Positions 1 through 9,175 are shown, counted from the first letter of the stretch. The stretch: 64,000 bases of DNA from Proteiniphilum propionicum (GCF_022267555.1 NZ_CP073586.1:2223501-2287500); one strand, 5' to 3'. A program made the numbers and translations. The notes: a model not told the origin generated them from the sequence alone.

Positions 1-669
1 GAACAGAGGCGTCTGGAATACGAAATGGCAAAAAACAGCTTTGAGGCTCTGGCTGCCCATGCCACACCTGGTGGTGTGAAGGTTACATCGCCCATTGGCG
101 GATATATCAAAAACCTGATGGTCAGACAGGGAGAATATGTTTCGGTAGGGCAGACAATTGCAACCGTTTCACAGAACCGTCGGCTGCAACTGCGTGCAGA
201 GGTCCCGGAAAATCATTTTAAAAGCCTCGGCAACATTGAGAGCGCCAATTTTCAGACATCGTATGACAATAGGGTCTATAAACTTTCGGAACTGAACGGG
301 CGGCTATTGTCGTTTGGAAAAGGATCCATTGAAGAGTCGTCCTGCATTCCCGTCAACTTCGAATTCGATAATATCGGAGACATAATCTCCGGTTCTTATG
401 TGACAGTATATCTGCTATCAGGTAAGATGGAAAATGTGATTTCCGTCCCGGTTTCAGCTTTAACCGAGGAACAGGGACTTTATTTTGTTTATCTGCAGCT
501 GGATGAAGAGGGCTACAAGAAGCAGGAGGTGAAGCTTGGACAGAGTAATGGTGACAGGATCAGGGTACTCTCAGGACTAAGGCCGGGGGACCGGGTTGTA
601 ATAAGAGGTGTTTATCAGGTAAAGCTGGCTGCAACATCATCTGTCTTACCCGAAGGGCATACTCATTAA
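1..669 (+). CDS. RND efflux periplasmic adaptor (CusB/HlyD type), 5' partial
   Basis: The reading frame is open from base 1, so the gene starts upstream of the window; the ATG at 25 is internal. The 222 visible residues are the C-terminal part of a membrane fusion protein. A lipoyl-like half-motif (SPIGGYIKNLMVRQGEYVSVG) is followed by a beta-barrel domain and a membrane-proximal domain containing ISVPVSALTEEQGLYFVYL and GLRPGDRVVIRG. In this family the adaptor links the inner-membrane RND pump to the TolC channel in the periplasm. The pump gene starts 19 bases downstream and the channel gene follows, so this is a tripartite export operon. Metal specificity is inferred from the pump. The protein ends in EGHTH, which could touch metal but is too short to argue from. 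Confidence 0.9.
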   Translation, partial: EQRRLEYEMAKNSFEALAAHATPGGVKVTSPIGGYIKNLMVRQGEYVSVGQTIATVSQNRRLQLRAEVPENHFKSLGNIESANFQTSYDNRVYKLSELNGRLLSFGKGSIEESSCIPVNFEFDNIGDIISGSYVTVYLLSGKMENVISVPVSALTEEQGLYFVYLQLDEEGYKKQEVKLGQSNGDRIRVLSGLRPGDRVVIRGVYQVKLAATSSVLPEGHTH

Positions 670-688
670 CTTTGAAAGGCGAAACAGA

Positions 689-3600
689 ATGTTAAACAAG
701 ATCATAAAATTTTCGCTGAACAACCGTATGGTTGTGTTGGTGGCATCTGTATTGTTAATTATTGCGGGAACATACATTGCTGCCAATATGGAGGTGGATG
801 TGTTTCCCGACCTGAATGCACCTACGGTTGTAGTGATGACAGAAGCTAAAGGAATGGCTCCCGAAGAGGTGGAGAGGCTGGTCACTTTTCCCGTTGAGAC
901 AGCCGTGAATGGAGCCACCGGTGTGCGCCGTGTCCGCTCCTCTTCCACCACCGGATTCTCCATAGTGTGGGTAGAGTTTGATTGGGGAACGGATATCTAC
1001 CGTGCCCGACAGATTGTATCGGAAAAACTTGCTCTGGTAGGTGAGTCTTTGCCTTCCAACGTGGGTAATCCTACATTAGGGCCTCAATCGTCTATCCTGG
1101 GTGAAGTGATGATTATTGGGCTCACGGCAGACAGCACATCGATGCAGGAGCTGCGTACGATAGCTGACTGGACTGTTCGTCCTCGTCTGCTTTCTACTGG
1201 TGGTGTGGCTCAGGTAACAGTGATAGGTGGTGAAATCAGGGAATACCAGATACTGCTCAATCCCGGGAAGATGAAACATTATGGTGTTGGCCTTAACGAG
1301 ATAATGAGCGTGGTGAGACAAATGAACCGTAATGCTTCGGGAGGGGTCCTTTATGAGTATGGAAACGAATATATTATCCGTGGCATACTCTCTTCAAATG
1401 ATCCGTTGGTACTTGGTAAGACTGTTGTGAAGAGTGTGAACGATGTTCCTGTATATCTTGAGAACGTGGCTGAGGTAACAATCGGCAACAAAACTCCAAA
1501 GCTTGGTGTTGCATCGGAACGGGGAAAACCGGCGGTGCTGATTACTGTGACCAAGCAACCGGCTACAAGCACGCTGAAGCTGACCGATCAGCTGGACCGG
1601 TCGCTGGCAGAGCTTCAGGAGACACTCCCGGCGGATGTGAAACTCTCGACTGATATTTTCCGTCAGTCCCGTTTCATCGAAAATTCCATAAATAACGTTC
1701 AAAAGGCACTTTTAGAGGGAGGAATATTTGTTGTTTTCGTGCTCTTTATATTCCTGATGAATGCCAGGACAACCCTGATTTCGCTGGTTACTATCCCGAT
1801 TTCATTGTTGACCTCGGTTCTCGCGCTTAAAATGATGGGACTGACAATAAATACAATGAGCCTGGGAGGTATGGCTATAGCTATAGGTTCGCTTGTGGAC
1901 GATGCAATTGTGGATGTGGAGAATGTGTTCAAACGATTACGCCAAAACAGAGAGAAACCTATAGAAGAGCAGAAAAAAAAATTGACGGTTATCTTCGAAG
2001 CTTCCAAGGAGGTGCGTCTGCCTATCATGAATTCAACATTTATCATTATTGCAAGTTTTGTTCCGTTGTTCTTCCTTTCAGGAATGGAAGGGCGTATGCT
2101 GGCTCCTCTCGGTATATCATTTATCTTTGCCCTGGTTGCTTCTACAGTTGTGGCGCTTACACTGACTCCTGTATTGTGCAGTTATCTGCTGGGTAAGGAT
2201 AAGAAAGATGGCAAACCTGAAAGCGATCCCCTTGTAGCTCGAAAACTGAAGGGTGCATATAAGAAAGCCCTGGACTGGACACTCTATCATCAAAAGTGGG
2301 TTTTAGCAGGAACAGGTGCGCTATTTGTTGTAGCTGTTATTGTCTTCTTTACTCTTGGAAGAAGTTTTCTTCCGTCTTTTAATGAGGGCTCTTTTACGAT
2401 CAATATCAGCACACTTCCGGGAATATCGCTTGATGAGTCTGACAGGATGGGGCGCATTGCTGAAAACATACTTCTTTCTATACCGGAGGTAGAGACGGTG
2501 GGAAGAAAAACGGGACGTGCAGAGCTTGATGAACACGCATTAGGTGTAAATGTCTCAGAGATTGAAGCTCCCTTTATTCTGAAAAAAAGGTCGAAAGAGG
2601 AAGTGTTGAAGGATATACGTGGAAAACTTAAAATTCTGCCGGGAGTTAATATTGAAATAGGGCAACCTATCTCGCACCGGATAGATGCCATGCTTTCCGG
2701 TACCCGGGCAAATATCGCCATCAAAATTTTCGGGAGCGATCTGAATAAAATGTTTACTTTAGCTAACCGGATAAAAGGTTTAATTGAAAATGTGGAGGGT
2801 GTTGCCGATCTCAACGTGGAGCAGCAGATTGAACGGCCACAACTGAAAATAACGCCGAAGCGCGAAATGCTTGCCAAATACAATATAACACTGCCTCAGT
2901 TTGCCGAGATAGTTGATGTGATGTTGGGCGGAGAGGTTGTTTCTCAGGTATATGAGGGGGACAGGTCTTTCGATCTTACGTTGAAGGTTAACGAAGAAAG
3001 TCGCGCAACCGCTGAAAATATCAGAAATATGATTGTAGATGCCGGTGGACAAAAAACAACGTTAGGTAATATTGCCAACATCGCCTCATCCATGGGTCCC
3101 AATACGATCAACCGGGAAAACGTATCACGTAAAATAGTGGTTTCAGCCAATGTGGCCGGTAACGACCTGCGAGGCGTTGTGAACGATATTCAGGACAGGA
3201 TTAATGTCGGGATCTCTCTGCCCGAAGGATATCATATCGAATACGGAGGACAGTTTGAGAGTGAACAGGCTGCATCGCGCACACTCCTTGTTACCTCCAT
3301 ATTTTCGATTATTGTTATTTTTCTGTTGTTGTTTAACCAGTTCCGGAGTGTTGCACAGTCGGCCGTAATTATGCTGAATCTGCCGTTGGCTCTCATTGGT
3401 GGTATTTTTATCATATTCTTATCAGATGGTGTTATCAGTATACCTTCAATTATCGGTTTTATATCACTGTTCGGAATTGCTACACGAAACGGAATGTTGC
3501 TTATTTCCAGGTATAACGACTTGCAAAACGAAGGCTTCTCTGCCCGAGAATGTGTAATTCACGGTTCGCTTGACCGATTGAACCCGATTCTGATGACGGC

Positions 3601-3841
3601 TCTTACAACTGGTTTGGCACTTATTCCTCTGGCTCTGGGCGGCGATCTGCCAGGTAACGAAATTCAGAGTCCTATGGCTAAAGTTATTCTTGGCGGACTG
3701 CTTACATCTACTTTACTTAATGGATTTATTATTCCGATTATATATCTTTTAACAAACAGAATAATAGTTAGAGAGGTTATAAGAGATGAAGAAATTACAG
3801 ATGAATCAGGCATGATTAAAAATAAACATATGAATAAATAA
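689..3841 (+). CDS. RND efflux pump, heavy-metal (CusA/CzcA) type
   Basis: A full-length inner-membrane proton-driven pump of 1050 residues, the usual size for the family. Membrane segments occur at the N-terminus, at about 335-500 and at about 860-1030, separated by two large periplasmic loops. The segment GSLVDDAIVDVENVFKRLRQ near residue 400 is the proton-relay helix signature of the heavy-metal efflux subfamily, and the N-terminal NMEVDVFPDLNAPTVVV is also typical. It sits between the adaptor (19-base gap) and the TolC-like channel (2-base gap), so the three genes are one operon. Export of a divalent or monovalent metal is inferred from subfamily; the metal is not determined. No metal regulator lies in the window. 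Confidence 0.93.
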   Translation: MLNKIIKFSLNNRMVVLVASVLLIIAGTYIAANMEVDVFPDLNAPTVVVMTEAKGMAPEEVERLVTFPVETAVNGATGVRRVRSSSTTGFSIVWVEFDWGTDIYRARQIVSEKLALVGESLPSNVGNPTLGPQSSILGEVMIIGLTADSTSMQELRTIADWTVRPRLLSTGGVAQVTVIGGEIREYQILLNPGKMKHYGVGLNEIMSVVRQMNRNASGGVLYEYGNEYIIRGILSSNDPLVLGKTVVKSVNDVPVYLENVAEVTIGNKTPKLGVASERGKPAVLITVTKQPATSTLKLTDQLDRSLAELQETLPADVKLSTDIFRQSRFIENSINNVQKALLEGGIFVVFVLFIFLMNARTTLISLVTIPISLLTSVLALKMMGLTINTMSLGGMAIAIGSLVDDAIVDVENVFKRLRQNREKPIEEQKKKLTVIFEASKEVRLPIMNSTFIIIASFVPLFFLSGMEGRMLAPLGISFIFALVASTVVALTLTPVLCSYLLGKDKKDGKPESDPLVARKLKGAYKKALDWTLYHQKWVLAGTGALFVVAVIVFFTLGRSFLPSFNEGSFTINISTLPGISLDESDRMGRIAENILLSIPEVETVGRKTGRAELDEHALGVNVSEIEAPFILKKRSKEEVLKDIRGKLKILPGVNIEIGQPISHRIDAMLSGTRANIAIKIFGSDLNKMFTLANRIKGLIENVEGVADLNVEQQIERPQLKITPKREMLAKYNITLPQFAEIVDVMLGGEVVSQVYEGDRSFDLTLKVNEESRATAENIRNMIVDAGGQKTTLGNIANIASSMGPNTINRENVSRKIVVSANVAGNDLRGVVNDIQDRINVGISLPEGYHIEYGGQFESEQAASRTLLVTSIFSIIVIFLLLFNQFRSVAQSAVIMLNLPLALIGGIFIIFLSDGVISIPSIIGFISLFGIATRNGMLLISRYNDLQNEGFSARECVIHGSLDRLNPILMTALTTGLALIPLALGGDLPGNEIQSPMAKVILGGLLTSTLLNGFIIPIIYLLTNRIIVREVIRDEEITDESGMIKNKHMNK

Positions 3842-3843
3842 CA

Positions 3844-5025
3844 ATGAAAATGAGAACATTCATAATTTTATTGCTGTTTGCGATGGGCTTTACACTTTCC
3901 GCGCAAGATAATATTGCTGCTGTGCTTAAGGCAATCGAGAAGAACAACACAACCCTGAAGGCACTTCGTGAAACCGCCGATGCCGAAAAGCTGAAGAACA
4001 AGACAGGAATATTTCTCAGCAACCCTGAGGCGGTGTACAATTATCTGTGGGGTGATCCCACGGATATTGGAAACAGGACCGATATCAGTCTGATCCAGAA
4101 TTTTGATATTCCCACAATAACAGGAATGAAAAATAGGGCCTCAGAGAGTCAAAACAGGCTGGTGGAATGGCAATATTTGACTGGCCGGATGAATATTCTG
4201 CTTGAGGCAAAGCAGTACTGTATTGATCTGATCTATTACAATGCTCTTATGAAAGAGTTAGAGGTGCGTCTGAAGCACGCCGGAATAATTGCAGGAGGGT
4301 ATAGGTCGCGCATGGATTCAGGTGATGCAAGTCGTCTGGAGTACAATAAAACGCTGCTTAATCTTTCGTTAGCACAGGGAGAGGTGTCACGTATCAATGT
4401 AGAACGTAATACACTGCTTGAACAACTGAAAAGGCTGAACGGAGGTATAGAGATATCACTGGACGTAGATATTTATGATGATATTATGCTTCCGGTAGAC
4501 TTCGAAAGCTGGTTTTCCCACGCTGCCATTAGGAATCCCATTTTGGCGTTTGCCGGACAGGAAGTTGAAGCAGGAAAACAACAGGTGTTGCTAAGCAAAG
4601 CAATGGGACTGCCTTCCTTTTCGGCAGGATACATGAGCGAGAAGGTTGCAGGAGAACGATTTCAGGGAATTACTTTGGGCGTTTCCATCCCTTTGTGGGA
4701 GAATAAAAACCGGGTGAAACAGGCTAAAGTATCACTATCTGCTGCCGAATTGCGGGAGGCTGACAGTAGAAAGCAACTTTATGACCGGCTAAAGATTTTG
4801 TATAACCGTACCGAAGGACTGAAAATAACTGCAGGGGAATATCGCAGGTCGCTAAAAACGGCAAACAGTTTCGGGTTGCTGAAAAAAGCCCTTGATGCCG
4901 GTGAGATATCCCTGCTGGATTACATTGCTGAGATGGGGTTGTATTACGAAACGGTAGATTTGGCATTGGAAGCGGAACGTGATTATCAGAAAGCGCTTGC
5001 GGAACTTTCGGCTGCAGAGTTGTGA
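3844..5025 (+). CDS. TolC-family outer-membrane efflux channel
   Basis: The 393-residue protein opens with a clear signal peptide (MKMRTFIILLLFAMGFTLSAQ). The mature part is rich in long Ala/Glu/Leu helices arranged as an internal duplication, as in TolC/CusC barrels, for example TADAEKLKNKTGIFLSNPEA and, later, ALDAGEISLLDYIAEMGLYY, which is the usual conserved site before the last helix. It is somewhat short for the family, which mostly exceeds 410 residues. It starts 2 bases after the pump stop codon and is the last gene of the efflux operon. Its role is the outer-membrane exit duct of the tripartite pump. Confidence 0.9.
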   Translation: MKMRTFIILLLFAMGFTLSAQDNIAAVLKAIEKNNTTLKALRETADAEKLKNKTGIFLSNPEAVYNYLWGDPTDIGNRTDISLIQNFDIPTITGMKNRASESQNRLVEWQYLTGRMNILLEAKQYCIDLIYYNALMKELEVRLKHAGIIAGGYRSRMDSGDASRLEYNKTLLNLSLAQGEVSRINVERNTLLEQLKRLNGGIEISLDVDIYDDIMLPVDFESWFSHAAIRNPILAFAGQEVEAGKQQVLLSKAMGLPSFSAGYMSEKVAGERFQGITLGVSIPLWENKNRVKQAKVSLSAAELREADSRKQLYDRLKILYNRTEGLKITAGEYRRSLKTANSFGLLKKALDAGEISLLDYIAEMGLYYETVDLALEAERDYQKALAELSAAEL

Positions 5026-5113
5026 CCGATTGTTAAAAATAACAGTCAGTTGTTTTGAAGTTTTTTTTAACATCAGTTTGGTGAAATAGTTTCATGACTC
5101 CATATGATTACTT

Positions 5114-5680
5114 ATGGGTTACTCATTATCCGCACAGGATATTAAATTGCCTGATCCCGACAGAACAGGTGGAAAACCACTGATGCAGGCGCTTAACGAA
5201 AGAAAATCAGTCCGTTCTTACCGGGACAAAGAGCTGACAATACGGCAACTATCAGATCTGTTGTGGGCTGCCAATGGTTTTAATCGCGATGATAAACGCA
5301 CCGCACCAACGGCAAACAACCGCCAGGAACTGGAACTGTACGTGGTGATCAAAAACGGGATTTATTTTTATGATGCCCGAAACCACACTCTGAAAGAGGT
5401 GAAAAAAGGGGACTATCGTGCTGAGACAGGTGTCCAGGATTTTGTTGCTGATGCGGCACTTAATCTGGTTTTTGTCTCCGACATGGATATGGCTTCCAGC
5501 AGGCAGTATGCCTATACAAATTGCGGATTTGTGTCGCAAAACGTCTATCTCTACTGTGCATCAGAGGGACTTGGTTCAGTTGTGCGTGGATCGTTCGATA
5601 AGGATAAGCTGGGCAAGCTGCTTAATCTGAAGCCCAATGAGGAGATATTACTGACCCAGTCAGTCAGCTATCCCGATTGA
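5114..5680 (+). CDS. Nitroreductase-family protein with truncated N-terminus
   Basis: The 188 residues match the small SagB/nitroreductase family of Bacteroidetes. MQALNERKSVRSYRDKELT is the FMN-binding start of the fold, LSDLLWAANGFNR and TAPTANNRQELELYVV follow, and QNVYLYCASEGLGSVVRG is the conserved second half. Such proteins are FMN-dependent NAD(P)H oxidoreductases of uncertain substrate. The first residues, MGYSLSAQD, look like the last part of an export signal (in frame, LLMGYSLSAQ), but a TGA at 5105 and a TAG at 5087 block any longer start. The protein is therefore either cytoplasmic by truncation or broken at its signal peptide. It lies 88 bases after the efflux operon and is convergent with the next gene. 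Confidence 0.8.
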   Translation: MGYSLSAQDIKLPDPDRTGGKPLMQALNERKSVRSYRDKELTIRQLSDLLWAANGFNRDDKRTAPTANNRQELELYVVIKNGIYFYDARNHTLKEVKKGDYRAETGVQDFVADAALNLVFVSDMDMASSRQYAYTNCGFVSQNVYLYCASEGLGSVVRGSFDKDKLGKLLNLKPNEEILLTQSVSYPD

Positions 5681-5771
5681 TCGATATCGTTACATACTCA
5701 ACAGTTACGAGATAATACTTTTAAGATATCTCTATATGTTGACTGTTTGAGCCTAACCACTTCTGCCGATA
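5681..5771. terminator. Nested inverted repeat between convergent genes
   Basis: The gap between two convergent genes holds nested imperfect arms (CTCAACAGT near 5697 with ACTGTTTGAG near 5745, and an inner GAGATA/TATCTC pair). This would act as a two-way terminator. There is no strong T tract, so the call is tentative. Confidence 0.3.
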
Positions 5772-7019
5772 TTAGAAATGCCTTTTAGGGGGACGGCTGA
5801 AACCACCGAAGCTGAGGGTAACCATATGCATGTTCCCATCCAGCAGGTTGTTTTCCCTGTTGTAGTTGGGTATGTAAAAAGTGTAACGTACTCCTATGTA
5901 GGTTCCTCCGTAGCGGGAGAGGTCTGTCTCTTTGCTCCAGGTATTCAGTTTAATTTCCAGTCCTGCCAGGTAGTTAAGAGCCGACAACTCCTTGAAATCA
6001 CCCAGTTCGGGATGGCTCTTTATCTCTGTATCAGTTGGTCCCATACCCATTCCTCCGATACCTATGAAAGGCATAAACTTGATGTCACGACTTTGGAAGG
6101 CCGGATATTGGAGCGTAAGATCGGCTCCGATAAGATAGCCCTTGATATTGACCGGCCAGTTAATATTATGATTGATAACTTCCCGGTTGGTTTTGGTGGA
6201 AGCATAGTTGAAACGCAGGGAGAGGTCGAAATCCTTGTAAAGCGCATCCAGAGCAAAACCGCCTGCGATACTGTTTCTGAAGTGGTGACTCAGCCCGCCG
6301 GTAAGTGCGTTATGCCCCAGATAGAACTCATATCCTAACCCCCAGTTACCCGGCCGGAACCGGTAGCGGATAAACCTGCGTGTGTAGTCTGCATATTCAC
6401 TATTTTCGTAGGTTTCCAAAAAACCGGTCGCCATGGAATTTACCTCTTCCATCTCCGGTTCATCATCCACTTTATCAGGCGTGAAAAGAAGTGAGTATAG
6501 CCACAATTTGAGAAACTCCTTCTCTTCCACGCTCAACTCCGAATTGTCTATACATACTGTCAATGGCAGATATGATTCAGCTGATTTCTTTCCTGCCTCC
6601 TCTGTGAGATGGTCGTTATCGGATATCATTCTCAACATTGATGAAGGCCTGAACCTTTCGGGCATTTGCCAGTAACCGCCATTATTCAAGTCGATATTCG
6701 CAGAAAACTGCTTTGCCTCATGAAGCAGTTCGGTGTAATCTTCAGTCCAGAATGATAGAAGCCAGTATTCTACGGGCAGATAGACTTTGTATGGATTGAA
6801 TGCTTCACCGGCAAGATAATCTTTTACATCCTTTAAAGCGGATATATCGCCCTTCAGCAAATGTTCCAGGGTTAGCGAACGCCCTTTTGAAATTATTTCC
6901 ATGTCACTGGCACGGCGACTAAGTATTTCGTTGCGGATGGAGTCGCCCTGCTGGGCAAAGAGAGAGGAAGTGTTGAGAATGAAAAAAATAATGAACAACG
7001 GAAATATAGATCTATTCAT
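5772..7019 (-). CDS. Exported outer-membrane-like protein of unknown function
   Basis: I do not recognise a named family. The 415-residue protein begins with a signal peptide (MNRSIFPLFIIFFILNTSSLFAQ). Residues 22-215 are mainly helical and charged. From about 225 to the end, alternating aromatic and glycine-rich strands appear (WGLGYEFYLGHNALTGGLSH, IGADLTLQYPAF, GTYIGVRYTFYIP, MVTLSFGGF). That pattern suggests a small beta-barrel in the outer membrane with a periplasmic N-terminal domain. The C-terminus RPPKRHF is not the usual terminal Phe strand, though it does end in Phe. It lies downstream of the iron-sulfur gene on the same strand, separated by 216 bases that hold a gene relic, so it may be independently transcribed. 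Confidence 0.65.
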   Translation of the reverse strand: MNRSIFPLFIIFFILNTSSLFAQQGDSIRNEILSRRASDMEIISKGRSLTLEHLLKGDISALKDVKDYLAGEAFNPYKVYLPVEYWLLSFWTEDYTELLHEAKQFSANIDLNNGGYWQMPERFRPSSMLRMISDNDHLTEEAGKKSAESYLPLTVCIDNSELSVEEKEFLKLWLYSLLFTPDKVDDEPEMEEVNSMATGFLETYENSEYADYTRRFIRYRFRPGNWGLGYEFYLGHNALTGGLSHHFRNSIAGGFALDALYKDFDLSLRFNYASTKTNREVINHNINWPVNIKGYLIGADLTLQYPAFQSRDIKFMPFIGIGGMGMGPTDTEIKSHPELGDFKELSALNYLAGLEIKLNTWSKETDLSRYGGTYIGVRYTFYIPNYNRENNLLDGNMHMVTLSFGGFSRPPKRHF

Positions 7020-7093
7020 TTGTTAATGTTTTTAAATATAAGAGATTATGGCCTGTATGTCTGTTTTAAAAAACAAAGATAAATTAAATCTTT

Positions 7094-7251
7094 TAGTCCA
7101 CCATACACCTTGCAAAACCTTTCACATAGACGATGGAACGTTTCCCTGTCCATAGTATGGCCGATTTAGGAATAACAACCTCGTTATTACCCGAAGAAGA
7201 ACCACTTGTTTTCGAAGTGCTATAATACTGGCCTTTCAGAATCCGAAGTCG
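7094..7251 (-). pseudogene. Relic of a CusB-type efflux adaptor
   Basis: Between the stop of the iron-sulfur gene and the next gene, the minus strand has an open frame with no start that reads ...NNEVVIPKSAILWTGKRS followed by IVYVKGFAR and then stops at 7094-7096. The pattern VIPKSAILWTGKRSIVYVK is the membrane-proximal segment seen in CusB-like adaptors. The upstream part overlaps the last codons of the iron-sulfur gene in another frame, and the sequence after YVK is not adaptor-like. I read it as a short leftover of a decayed adaptor gene unrelated to the intact one at 1-669, whose corresponding segment differs. Confidence 0.6.
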
Positions 7252-8939
7252 TCAATTACAACATCCTCAGCTTCTTCCTGCTCAATCTCTATCACATTTT
7301 GTGATGGCAATCCCTCCACATAGATGGCTTTAAAAGGAATTGCGGGGCATACATATTCGCATCCACCGCAACCGACACAGATAGCGGGATTAATCTCGGG
7401 AATAGTCAGCGAGCCTTTATAGGGGACCATATGTACAGCTTGGGTTGGACAGTGCTCAGAGCAGGCACCACAGTTAGTTTCATCGTAATAGACAATACAG
7501 TTCTCAACAATAAACTGCACCTGCCCCATTTGTGTGTGGTTCTTCTCCTCTTTGGTTAATGGGAGGATGGCTCCTGTGGGACAAACCTCTCCGCAGATTG
7601 TACAATCATAGTTGCAAAAACCTTTGCTGAAATAGAGTTTGGGCTGCATTATTCCTCCGGGGCCATATTCTAGGAATGCAGGCTTTATAACGTGTGACGG
7701 ACATTTGCTTACGCAGAGGTGGCAGGAGATGCATTTTTCCCGTAGGTGGTCGAAGGAAAGTGCCCCAGGTGGTGCAATAGGAACCTGACGTTTTAAATCA
7801 CGCTTTGGAATTACCCCTCCCTGAATCTCTTGCGCGATAAGGCTCCCTGCTGCCAGTCCGGTTACCAGGGAGGCGGATAGGAAGCGTCGTTTCGATTCAT
7901 CTACAGATCTTTTATCATTATCTTGTTTATCCGCTCTCTCAGGTCTATCCGTCCTTTCCACCCTGTTAATCTTTTGCGGATTCCCTGTCTTTTCCGCTAT
8001 CTCCGGTTTCTCCGATTTTACAGTTCTTCCCGGTTTCCCGGTTTTATCCATTTTTTCCGACATCTCCTTTTCCACATAGCTGTTTACCTGAATATTATCT
8101 GTCCGTCTCCTTTTGACAGGCATGATAAACTTGTATTTCATTGCATCGTGGTTGCAGCTCTCAATACAGTTAAAGCAGGTAACGCACCGGCTGTAATCTA
8201 TCTGTTTGTTGCTGGAATCGATGCAGGAAGCCTTGCACCTCATGCTACACAGTCCACACATATTACACTTGTCATCTATAAACTGAATCCTGAATAGCGA
8301 GTATTTGCTCAGCAAACCAAGTGTGGTTCCCACCGGGCAGATAGTGTTGCACCAGGTCCTGCCGCCACGCCATGCAAGGTAACCGATTGTCAATAGAGTA
8401 AGGAGTGCTATTATGGTTGAAAAAACTCCCAGAGAGTAGATCCCTACCTTGTAGAATGAGTAATTATCGAAAGAGGTGAAAATTGTATCCAGCAGATTGT
8501 TCCCGGCCAGATAAGCAGGCCTCAGAAGGTGTGTTGCCATTCTTCCGTATGCACCGTAGGGATCGAGAAGTCCCACCAGAAAGGTAAATCCGAAAACAAA
8601 AGCAATTACAGTGGCTGCAAGCACACTCCACCGGAGAATATTTTTTGCCTTGCTGTACCTATATTTTTTCTTCCTGATAAATCTTTTGGATAGCCATGCT
8701 ACTATATCCTGATATATTCCCATTGGACAGATGGACGAGCAGTAAACTCTGCCGAAGATCAGGGTGAGCACAATCAGTGATACCAGAATAATAATATTAA
8801 GTGCCAGGAGTGCAGGAATAAACTGGATCTCAGCCAGAATACTAAGACTTTCCGGTAGTACTTCCCTGAAATCAAGGAAATAAAGTGTTATTAGTGTGAA
8901 CAGGATGACAGACAGAATAACCCGTATCTTTTTTAACAT
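7236..8939 (-). CDS. Polyferredoxin membrane protein, NapH-NapG-like fusion
   Basis: The 567 residues contain two modules. Residues 1-275 are NapH/CcoG-like: four or five membrane helices, CSSICPMG at 67-73 and CNTICPVG at 197-203, then two 4Fe-4S motifs at 225-239 (CNMCGLCSMRC) and 252-262 (CVTCFNCIESC). A Lys/Glu-rich linker (about 276-350) leads to a twin-arginine-like segment, KRRFLSASLVTGLAAGS, at 350-366. Residues 395-567 are a NapG-like ferredoxin with four more cysteine clusters (CISCHLCVSKC; CNYDCTICGEVC; CGACSEHC; CVGCGGCEYVC). Such proteins pass electrons from quinol to periplasmic reductases. The Tat-like segment inside one chain is unusual. The start codon is the first in frame after a stop at 8973-8975. 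A DUF362 gene lies upstream. Confidence 0.85.
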   Translation of the reverse strand: MLKKIRVILSVILFTLITLYFLDFREVLPESLSILAEIQFIPALLALNIIILVSLIVLTLIFGRVYCSSICPMGIYQDIVAWLSKRFIRKKKYRYSKAKNILRWSVLAATVIAFVFGFTFLVGLLDPYGAYGRMATHLLRPAYLAGNNLLDTIFTSFDNYSFYKVGIYSLGVFSTIIALLTLLTIGYLAWRGGRTWCNTICPVGTTLGLLSKYSLFRIQFIDDKCNMCGLCSMRCKASCIDSSNKQIDYSRCVTCFNCIESCNHDAMKYKFIMPVKRRRTDNIQVNSYVEKEMSEKMDKTGKPGRTVKSEKPEIAEKTGNPQKINRVERTDRPERADKQDNDKRSVDESKRRFLSASLVTGLAAGSLIAQEIQGGVIPKRDLKRQVPIAPPGALSFDHLREKCISCHLCVSKCPSHVIKPAFLEYGPGGIMQPKLYFSKGFCNYDCTICGEVCPTGAILPLTKEEKNHTQMGQVQFIVENCIVYYDETNCGACSEHCPTQAVHMVPYKGSLTIPEINPAICVGCGGCEYVCPAIPFKAIYVEGLPSQNVIEIEQEEAEDVVIDDFGF

Positions 8940-8985
8940 AATGTTTTCTTTTATTGTTGCTTGCTTATTTTCTTACTCTATTATT

Positions 8986-9092
8986 TACTTCCTTACTTCC
9001 TTGCTTCCTCGCTTGCTTCCTTGCTTCCTTGCTTCCTTGCTTCCTTGCTCGCTTGCTTGCTTGCTTCCTTCCTTCCTTCCTTCCTTCCTTCC
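8986..9092. repeat. Tetranucleotide repeat tract (CTTC/CTTG)n
   Basis: The plus strand is an almost pure run of CTTC, CTTG and close variants. It includes three CTTG units at 9052-9063 followed by seven uninterrupted CTTC units at 9064-9091. It lies 47-153 bases upstream of the iron-sulfur fusion gene, read as GGAA/GCAA on its coding strand. It is not in frame with that gene because a TAA at 8973-8975 intervenes. It is a simple sequence repeat prone to length change. Confidence 0.9.
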
Positions 9093-9175
9093 ATTCTCGG
9101 TTATACGCAGAGACATAATCCGGTTGATATTACCGGATTATTACGCCGAACAACTCTAAATAAAAACAGACGGAA

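Noticed and set aside
2290-2883. Long antisense ORF over the RND pump
   Set aside because: Shadow of the pump gene; no start signal and no family resemblance.
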